This document shows, in pieces, positions 7,684 to 11,624 of a stretch of DNA of 11,624 nucleotides (its first letter is position 1; each line of letters begins with the position of its first letter). The DNA comes from Pinguiococcus pyrenoidosus. Lineage: Eukaryota > Sar > Pinguiophyceae > Pinguiochrysidales > Pinguiochrysidaceae. The notes beneath the pieces are model-generated. The model was not told where the DNA came from. It ran no database searches and saw only the letters and a list, made by a program, of their open reading frames with translations. The DNA lies in NCBI GenBank assembly GCA_019677205.1, contig JAAMXY010004930.1, forward strand, positions 1-11,624. The letters run 5' to 3'. The position numbers were made by a program, and so were the translations under genes.

Positions 7684-8373
7684 ATGAAGAAGAGATCAAA
7701 AAGATATAAAGAATTGCAAGAAAAAATTACTGCATCAAATTATGTTGCAGAAGAAGCTCTTGAATTATTAAAGAATATTTCAAATGCCAAATTTAATGAA
7801 TCTGTAGATGTAAATGCAAATTTAAATATTGATCCCAAATATGCAGATCAACAATTAAGAGCAACTTTAATCTTACCAGAAGGTACTGGCCAATCAAAAA
7901 GAATTGCTGCTTTAGTAGAAGAAGATCAATTTGAACAAGCAAAAAATGCAGGAGCAGATACAATAGGTTCTGAAGAATTGATTGATGATATCAATAAAGG
8001 TATTATAAATTTTGAAATTTTAATTACAACACCAAAATTAATGCCTAAATTGGCTAAATTAGGTAAAGTTTTAGGACCAAAAGGTCTTATGCCTTCTCCT
8101 AAGACGGGAACTATAACAACCAACCTTGAAGAAACTATAAATGAGTTTAAAAAAGGTAAAATTGAATATAGAGCAGACAAAACGGGTAACATACATATCA
8201 GTTTTGGAAAAATTGATTTTCCAAAAGAAAAATTGTTAAATAATTTAAAAGCTGTTTATGAATCTTTAGAAAAAAATAGACCTAGTGGTGTAAAAGGAAA
8301 ATATATCAAAAACTTTACAATTAGCTCTACTATGAGTCCTTCCGTTGTAATTAATTTAGAAACATTAAGATAA
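7684..8373 (+). CDS. rpl1: 50S ribosomal protein L1
   Basis: This 229-residue protein of the mobile L1 stalk contacts 23S rRNA near the E site. The most conserved block, PKLMPKLAKLGKVLGPKG, begins at about residue 117 and continues into LMPSPKTGTIT. The second signature region, SGVKGKYIKNFTISSTMSPS, lies near the C-terminus. The length is normal for bacterial L1. The ATG at 7684 is well fixed: AGGAG at 7672-7676 sits in the last codons of rpl11, 7 nt upstream, so translation is probably coupled to rpl11. In bacteria L1 binds its own operon mRNA to repress it; I could not identify a clear L1 operator here. It is followed after 83 nt by rpl12. Confidence 0.98.
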   Translation: MKKRSKRYKELQEKITASNYVAEEALELLKNISNAKFNESVDVNANLNIDPKYADQQLRATLILPEGTGQSKRIAALVEEDQFEQAKNAGADTIGSEELIDDINKGIINFEILITTPKLMPKLAKLGKVLGPKGLMPSPKTGTITTNLEETINEFKKGKIEYRADKTGNIHISFGKIDFPKEKLLNNLKAVYESLEKNRPSGVKGKYIKNFTISSTMSPSVVINLETLR

Positions 8374-8393
8374 ATTTTTAAAAATTACAATAA

Positions 8394-8415
8394 ATTTTAT
8401 TAGTTTTAATAAAAT
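8394..8415 (+). repeat. Weak A/T hairpin between rpl1 and rpl12
   Basis: ATTTTATTA (8394-8402) and TAATAAAAT (8407-8415) form a 9-bp, all A-T stem with a 4-nt loop in the 83-nt spacer where rpl10 (rplJ) stands in bacteria. It may mark a processing site between rpl1 and rpl12, but in such AT-rich DNA it may also be chance. Confidence 0.4.
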
Positions 8416-8456
8416 ATTTAATTCATTCAAATCAAAAAAATTACTTAAGATTTTTT

Positions 8457-8855
8457 ATGTCTGAGACAACTGATTTAATTATCGAACAATTAAAAACATT
8501 AACACTTTTAGAAGCATCTGAATTAGTTGAAAAAATTGAAGAAACATTTGGTGTAGATGCATCAAGTGGTGGTGGTATGATGATGATGGCACCAGGTGCA
8601 GGCGCTGGGGGCGCTGAAGCAGCAGCGCCTGCTGAGGAAAAAACAGAATTTGATGTAGTTTTAGAAAAATTCCCAGCAGATAAGAAGATTGCAATTTTAA
8701 AAGTAGTTCGTGGTATTACAGGATTAGGTTTAAAAGAAGCAAAAGAAATTGTAGAATCTGTTCCTAAAGTTATAAAAGAAGCAACTGCTAAAGCAGATGC
8801 TGAAGAAGTTAAAAAGCAATTAGAAGATGCTGGTGCAGAAGTAAGTTTAAAATAA
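8457..8855 (+). CDS. rpl12: 50S ribosomal protein L7/L12
   Basis: This 132-residue protein forms the multimeric ribosomal stalk that recruits translation GTPases. An N-terminal dimerisation helix region (1-33) precedes a flexible hinge with GGGMMMM at about 38-44 and an Ala/Gly-rich run to about 60. The globular C-terminal domain (from about 64) carries the factor-binding motif [20 protein letters not shown]. Length and ends are normal. The ATG at 8457 has no Shine-Dalgarno. The hinge codons are unusually G+C-rich for this genome and contain a 10-bp self-complementary stem (8598-8607 with 8623-8632). Unlike in bacteria, no rpl10 gene precedes it. The 25-bp stem-loop at 8855-8907 begins at the last base of its stop codon. 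Confidence 0.98.
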   Translation: MSETTDLIIEQLKTLTLLEASELVEKIEETFGVDASSGGGMMMMAPGAGAGGAEAAAPAEEKTEFDVVLEKFPADKKIAILKVVRGITGLGLKEAKEIVESVPKVIKEATAKADAEEVKKQLEDAGAEVSLK

Positions 8856-8907
8856 TAATTAAAAAAAGAATTAACAAATACTATTTGTTAATTCTTTTTT
8901 TAATTAT
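8855..8907 (+). terminator. rpl12 3' stem-loop
   Basis: Arms 8855-8879 and 8883-8907 are perfectly complementary over 25 bp around the loop ACT. The stem contains only two G-C pairs, and its 3' arm includes a run of seven T. It begins at the last base of the rpl12 stop and lies before trnfM. It is the likely 3' end of the rpl11-rpl1-rpl12 message. Confidence 0.75.
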
Positions 8908-8944
8908 CAAAAATTATATATATAAATATATAATGGAAGTATAA

Positions 8945-9018
8945 CGCGGAGTAGAGCAGACTGGTAGCTCGTTGGGCTCATAACCCGAAGGTCAATGGTT
9001 CAAGTCCATTCTCCGCTA
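8945..9018 (+). tRNA. trnfM-CAU: Initiator tRNA-fMet(CAU)
   Basis: This is a complete 74-nt cloverleaf with anticodon CAU (loop CTCATAA). Two initiator hallmarks separate it from elongator tRNA-Met and tRNA-Ile(CAU): the unpaired C1-U72 end of the acceptor, and three consecutive G-C pairs (GGG/CCC) next to the anticodon loop. The discriminator is A and no CCA is encoded. A TATAAT at 8929-8934 is suitably placed as a -10 box, but I see no good -35. Confidence 0.96.
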
Positions 9019-9054
9019 AATTCCAGGCTAATATAAATTTAAAAGGGATTTAGA

Positions 9055-9477
9055 ATGACTCTTAATGTTCAAACTCCTACTCCAATATTTGGAGGTAGTA
9101 CTGGTGGTTGGTTACGCGCAGCTGAAATTGAAGAAAAATATGCAATTACTTGGACTTCGAAAAGTGAGTATATTTTTGAAATGCCAACAGGTGGAGCAGC
9201 TATTATGCAGCCTGGAGAAAATCTTTTATATTTAGCTAGAAAAGAGCAGTGTCTAGCATTAGGAACTCAATTAAAAACCTTTAAAATAAATGATTATAAA
9301 ATTTACCGTATTTTCCCTAGCGGCGAAGTACAATATCTTCATCCAAAAGATGGTGTTTTTCCTGAAAAAGTAAATCCAGGAAGAATTGGGGTAAATAATA
9401 GGAATTTTTCAATTGGAAAAAATCCAAATCCAAGTCAAATTAAGTTCTCAGGTCGTCAAACTTATGAAGTAAATTAG
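9055..9477 (+). CDS. psaD: Photosystem I subunit II (ferredoxin-docking)
   Basis: This 140-residue peripheral protein sits on the stromal side of photosystem I, stabilises PsaC and helps dock ferredoxin. Recognisable blocks are [16 protein letters not shown] (about 9-24), the basic central region with [52 protein letters not shown], and the C-terminal [11 protein letters not shown]. The length matches cyanobacterial and red-lineage PsaD, without the transit peptide of nuclear-encoded plant versions. The start is ATG, with AAGGGA at 9043-9048 six bases upstream. It is flanked by trnfM and trnF and ends before the stem-loop at 9493-9538. Retention in the plastid is a red-lineage trait. Confidence 0.98.
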   Translation: MTLNVQTPTPIFGGSTGGWLRAAEIEEKYAITWTSKSEYIFEMPTGGAAIMQPGENLLYLARKEQCLALGTQLKTFKINDYKIYRIFPSGEVQYLHPKDGVFPEKVNPGRIGVNNRNFSIGKNPNPSQIKFSGRQTYEVN

Positions 9478-9492
9478 TTTTATTTCTACTAT

Positions 9493-9538
9493 TATCATAA
9501 TAATCTTAATAATTTTGGTTATTAAGATTATTATGATA
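9493..9538 (+). terminator. psaD 3' stem-loop
   Basis: Arms 9493-9512 and 9519-9538 pair perfectly over 20 bp with a 6-nt loop (TTTTGG); only two pairs are G-C. It lies 15 nt after the psaD stop and 14 nt before trnF, as expected for the psaD mRNA 3' end. Confidence 0.7.
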
Positions 9539-9552
9539 TATTTTTATTGTAA

Positions 9553-9625
9553 GCCTGGATAGCTCAGTTGGTAGAGCAGTGGACTGAAGATCCTCGTGTC
9601 CCCAGTTCGATTCTGGGTCTAGGCA
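9553..9625 (+). tRNA. trnF-GAA: tRNA-Phe(GAA)
   Basis: This is a 73-nt cloverleaf. The acceptor GCCTGGA pairs with TCTAGGC (one G-U), and the T stem CCCAG/CTGGG encloses TTCGATT. The anticodon loop is CTGAAGA, so the anticodon is GAA. Two points are unusual: the anticodon stem GTGGA/TCCTC contains a U28-U42 mismatch, and base 37 is G where bacterial-type tRNA-Phe usually has A. The rest of the fold is intact, so I treat it as functional. The discriminator is A. Confidence 0.93.
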
Positions 9626-9677
9626 TTAGCGCTTAACTGCAAAAGCTATTAACATTGTATTTTTACTTTATAAATAT

Positions 9678-10325
9678 ATGAGTAAAGTTTATAACTGGTT
9701 TGAAGAGCGTTTAGAAATTCAATCTATTGCTGACGATATTACAAGTAAGTATGTTCCACCACATGTAAATATTTTCTATTGCTTTGGCGGTATTGTATTA
9801 ACATGTTTCCTAATTCAGGTTGCTAGCGGATTCGCTATGACATTCTACTATCGACCAAGTGTAGTAGATGCTTTTTCATCTATTGAATATTTAATGACTG
9901 AGGTTAATTTTGGTTGGTTAATTCGATCAATTCATAGATGGTCAGCTAGTATGATGGTTCTTATGATGATCTTACATGTATGTCGAGTTTATTTAACTGG
10001 TGGTTTTAAAAAGCCACGTGAATTAACTTGGGTTACGGGTGTAACTTTATCAGTTGTAACTGTATCTTTTGGTGTGACAGGTTATTCTTTACCTTGGGAC
10101 CAAGTAGGTTATTGGGCATGTAAGATTGTAACAGGAGTTCCAGAAGCAATTCCAGTTATTGGTACTCCATTAGTAGAAATTTTACGTGGTGGTCAAAGTG
10201 TTGGTCAAAGCACATTAACTCGTTTTTATAGTGCTCATACATTCGTTTTACCATTAGTTGCTGCAGTATTAATGTTAGCTCATTTCCTAATGATCCGTAA
10301 ACAAGGTATTTCAGGTCCATTATAA
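9678..10325 (+). CDS. petB: Cytochrome b6
   Basis: This 215-residue thylakoid membrane protein is the haem-bearing core of the cytochrome b6f complex, passing electrons from plastoquinol. The four b-haem ligands are His86 and His100 (helix B) and His187 and His202 (helix D). Cys35, the attachment site of haem ci, is in the expected place. Four hydrophobic helices can be traced, and [11 protein letters not shown] (about 137-147) belongs to the quinol-oxidation site region. The length is the family standard. There is no intron, unlike in land plants. The ATG start gives [15 protein letters not shown]; there is no Shine-Dalgarno. petD follows after 66 nt on the same strand, and the pair is almost certainly co-transcribed. 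Confidence 0.99.
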   Translation: MSKVYNWFEERLEIQSIADDITSKYVPPHVNIFYCFGGIVLTCFLIQVASGFAMTFYYRPSVVDAFSSIEYLMTEVNFGWLIRSIHRWSASMMVLMMILHVCRVYLTGGFKKPRELTWVTGVTLSVVTVSFGVTGYSLPWDQVGYWACKIVTGVPEAIPVIGTPLVEILRGGQSVGQSTLTRFYSAHTFVLPLVAAVLMLAHFLMIRKQGISGPL

Positions 10326-10391
10326 GAAATATTACTTATTATTTCTTGGATTAGAGTCTCAAAAATATAAATAATTAAAGAGGTAAATTTC

Positions 10392-10874
10392 ATGTCTGTA
10401 ATTAAAAAACCAGATTTAACAGATCCTAAATTAAGAGCAAAATTAGCTAAAGGCATGGGTCACAACTATTATGGTGAACCTGCTTGGCCAAATGATCTTT
10501 TATACATTTTCCCTGTTGTAATTTTAGGTACTTTTGCCAGCGTTATTGGTTTAGCAGTTCTTGAGCCATCAGCTTTAGGAGAACCTGCTAATCCATTTGC
10601 AACTCCTTTAGAAATCTTACCAGAGTGGTATTTCTTCCCAACATTTAACTTATTAAGAGTTTTACCAAATAAGTTATTAGGAGTTTTATCTATGGCTGCA
10701 GTTCCATTAGGATTAATAACAGTTCCTTTTATTGAGAATGTTAATAAATTCCAAAATCCTTTCCGTCGACCAATTGCATCTATTGTATTTATTATTGGTA
10801 CTTTTGCAGCTATTTGGTTAGGTATTGGCGCAACAATGCCTATTGATAAGGCTATTACATTAGGTTTATTCTAA
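10392..10874 (+). CDS. petD: Cytochrome b6f complex subunit IV
   Basis: This 160-residue three-helix membrane protein corresponds to the C-terminal half of mitochondrial cytochrome b and, with PetB, forms the quinol-oxidation site. The PEWY motif is at 77-80. The N-terminus ([15 protein letters not shown]) and C-terminus ([13 protein letters not shown]) are canonical and the length is normal. The ATG is preceded by GAGG at 10380-10383, 8 nt away. The 66-nt spacer from petB contains only a weak 8-bp hairpin at 10324-10348, near the petB stop. The gene converges on secG, and the 31-bp palindrome at 10896-10957 lies between their ends. Confidence 0.99.
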   Translation: MSVIKKPDLTDPKLRAKLAKGMGHNYYGEPAWPNDLLYIFPVVILGTFASVIGLAVLEPSALGEPANPFATPLEILPEWYFFPTFNLLRVLPNKLLGVLSMAAVPLGLITVPFIENVNKFQNPFRRPIASIVFIIGTFAAIWLGIGATMPIDKAITLGLF

Positions 10875-10895
10875 TTGATCTAATAAATTTTCATT

Positions 10896-10957
10896 AAATA
10901 GTAAACTCTTACCTTTCTAAATAAAATTTTATTTAGAAAGGTAAGAGTTTACTATTT
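10896..10957. terminator. Bidirectional petD/secG palindrome
   Basis: Arms 10896-10926 and 10927-10957 are exact reverse complements over 31 bp with no spacer, so the RNA loop would form by opening the central A/T pairs. It starts 21 nt past the petD stop. On the other strand the secG stop codon (10929-10931) lies inside it, so one arm is coding. Being symmetrical and placed between convergent genes, it suits a shared 3'-end structure for both transcripts. Confidence 0.85.
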
Positions 10958-11156
10958 GCATAATTATTAATGCTAGAACCAAAGCTAAGATAACTAAATC
11001 AAATCTAGTTTTCATGACATTCGGTGCTGAATTACCAAAAAGATTAGAAACCGGTGATAATTGGCGACGAAATTGGATATCGTCAGGTGATCGTAAAAAT
11101 ATAAGAAGTATTAATACGACACAAATAATATTTGTTAAAAGTATATTCACTGTCAA
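10929..11156 (-). CDS. secG: Preprotein translocase subunit SecG (Ycf47)
   Basis: This 75-residue protein has two hydrophobic segments (about 3-21 and 53-71) joined by a polar loop, as in SecG, the accessory membrane subunit of the SecYEG channel of the thylakoid. The FG-containing stretch LFGNSAPNVMKTRFD before the second helix resembles the conserved SecG pattern in which an FG motif and a basic patch precede helix 2. No ATG is available: upstream in frame there is a stop before any ATG. The frame given starts at TTG (11154-11156); GTG at 11148-11150 and ATA or ATT codons further upstream are alternatives, and none has a Shine-Dalgarno. The last eight codons (IVNSYLSK) and the stop fall inside the palindrome shared with petD. 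The identification rests on topology and the loop motif, so it is less certain than for neighbouring genes. Confidence 0.75.
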   Translation of the reverse strand: MTVNILLTNIICVVLILLIFLRSPDDIQFRRQLSPVSNLFGNSAPNVMKTRFDLVILALVLALIIMQIVNSYLSK

Positions 11157-11210
11157 AAAGAATTTGGTTATTTTTATAATTGTTCATTAAATTAATATTA
11201 AATCAAAATA

Positions 11211-11248
11211 TATAAAGTAGAATGATATAATAATCATTCTACTTTATA
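11211..11248 (-). terminator. petN-petM 3' stem-loop
   Basis: Arms 11211-11226 and 11233-11248 pair perfectly over 16 bp with the loop ATAATA. It lies 41 nt beyond the petM stop on the minus strand and upstream of secG, consistent with the 3' end of a petN-petM message. Confidence 0.65.
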
Positions 11249-11289
11249 AATCTACCTTATAAAAATATATGTATTTTTAATGTTTTTTA

Positions 11290-11385
11290 TTATTCACCTT
11301 GAATCTTTAATAAGCCAAATCCTAAACTTAACCCAAATAAGGTCATACCAAAACACACTATTGCTACAGTTAAAATTTCATTCAT
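11290..11385 (-). CDS. petM: Cytochrome b6f complex subunit 7 (PetM)
   Basis: This 31-codon gene encodes MNEILTVAIVCFGMTLFGLS followed by LGFGLLKIQGE. It is a single transmembrane helix with the conserved ending LLKIQG, typical of PetM, a small subunit at the periphery of the cytochrome b6f complex. The start is ATG and the stop TAA. It lies 27 nt downstream of petN on the same strand, which supports both assignments, since the two small subunits belong to the same complex. No convincing Shine-Dalgarno is seen. Plastid-encoded petM is characteristic of red-lineage plastids; in green plants it is nuclear. Confidence 0.93.
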   Translation of the reverse strand: MNEILTVAIVCFGMTLFGLSLGFGLLKIQGE

Positions 11386-11412
11386 AATTATTTAGTATTA
11401 ATAATAAATTTT

Positions 11413-11502
11413 TTAAAATCCGTTTCTTCCCCAAACTACAAGAGACAAAGAAATAGTAAACATAGCCATTAACATTGCCCAACCTAAATTAATTATATCC
11501 AT
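11413..11502 (-). CDS. petN: Cytochrome b6f complex subunit 8 (PetN)
   Basis: This 29-codon gene encodes [20 protein letters not shown] followed by LVVWGRNGF. The C-terminal [10 protein letters not shown] pattern and the 29-residue length are the signature of PetN, a one-helix subunit needed for assembly and stability of the cytochrome b6f complex. The start is ATG and the stop TAA. It is the first gene of a short minus-strand petN-petM pair, with a candidate promoter at 11558-11584. Confidence 0.96.
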   Translation of the reverse strand: MDIINLGWAMLMAMFTISLSLVVWGRNGF

Positions 11503-11557
11503 ACTGTCTTTTTAAATTTACTTTTAACAGAATCCGTAAAATAATTCTTCTTCTAAA

Positions 11558-11584
11558 ATTATATCATAGTTTTCAATTCTTCAA
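11558..11584 (-). promoter_or_regulatory. Possible petN-petM promoter
   Basis: On the minus strand TTGAAG (11579-11584) and a perfect TATAAT (11558-11563) are separated by 15 nt, the same short spacing as in the psaA candidate. It lies about 55 nt upstream of the petN ATG. The AT-rich background makes this tentative. The remaining bases to the window end (11585-11624) show nothing I recognise. Confidence 0.35.
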
Positions 11585-11624
11585 TGATATGTACTATAAA
11601 AATTGTTTAAACTCGCTGTTTTAG

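Noticed and set aside
7448-7699. An 83-codon minus-strand frame antisense to rpl11.
   Set aside because: It is fully antisense to a clear ribosomal protein gene, has no ribosome-binding site, and its hydrophobic composition is what reversed Lys/Ala-rich codons give.
7926-8192. An 88-codon minus-strand frame antisense to rpl1.
   Set aside because: It is antisense to a conserved core of L1, and no family resemblance or start signal is seen.
8479-8694. A 71-codon minus-strand frame antisense to rpl12.
   Set aside because: Its Leu/His/Gln-rich low-complexity product mirrors the repetitive hinge codons of rpl12 and has no start signal.
307-11248. The recurring hairpins as a CRISPR array or one dispersed repeat family.
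   Set aside because: The stems differ in sequence and length and are kilobases apart at gene ends, with no regular spacers.

Overview
The window is a compact, AT-rich, intron-free stretch of a plastid genome from an alga of the red-plastid lineage, most likely a photosynthetic stramenopile (ochrophyte). The photosystem I and cytochrome b6f genes, the cluster of tRNAs lacking an encoded CCA, and the very short spacers show that it is a plastid. The red lineage is indicated by psaD, petM, rpl1, rpl11, rpl12, acpP, secG and ycf45, which green-lineage plastids have generally lost. I cannot name the class (diatom, eustigmatophyte, raphidophyte or other) from sequence reading alone.

Layout. The left block is on the minus strand: a partial trnR-UCU cut by the window edge, trnV-UAC, trnT-UGU, acpP and ycf45. 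A 164-base divergent spacer (2097-2260) separates it from the plus-strand block: psaA, psaB, trnP-UGG, trnW-CCA, rpl11, rpl1, rpl12, trnfM-CAU, psaD, trnF-GAA, petB, petD. The right end is again minus strand: petN and petM (29 and 31 codons), then secG, which converges on petD. No stretch over 300 bases lacks a gene.

How the genes work together. PsaA and PsaB form the photosystem I heterodimer and PsaD docks ferredoxin on its stromal face. PetB, PetD, PetM and PetN are subunits of the cytochrome b6f complex that feeds photosystem I. L1, L11 and L12 belong to the L1 and L7/L12 stalk regions of the plastid large ribosomal subunit. AcpP serves plastid fatty-acid synthesis, SecG thylakoid protein translocation, and Ycf45 is a poorly characterised ATPase.

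I found no mobile element, CRISPR array or undescribed multi-gene system. The notable structure is non-coding: long perfect hairpins close most transcription units (15, 61, 25, 20, 31 and 16 base pairs). The 61-bp one lies behind psaB, and the 31-bp palindrome between petD and secG also encodes the last residues of SecG. The psaA leader is also unusual, with a GTG start, a Shine-Dalgarno sequence that overlaps the stop of a 12-codon upstream frame, and a possible stem covering that site.
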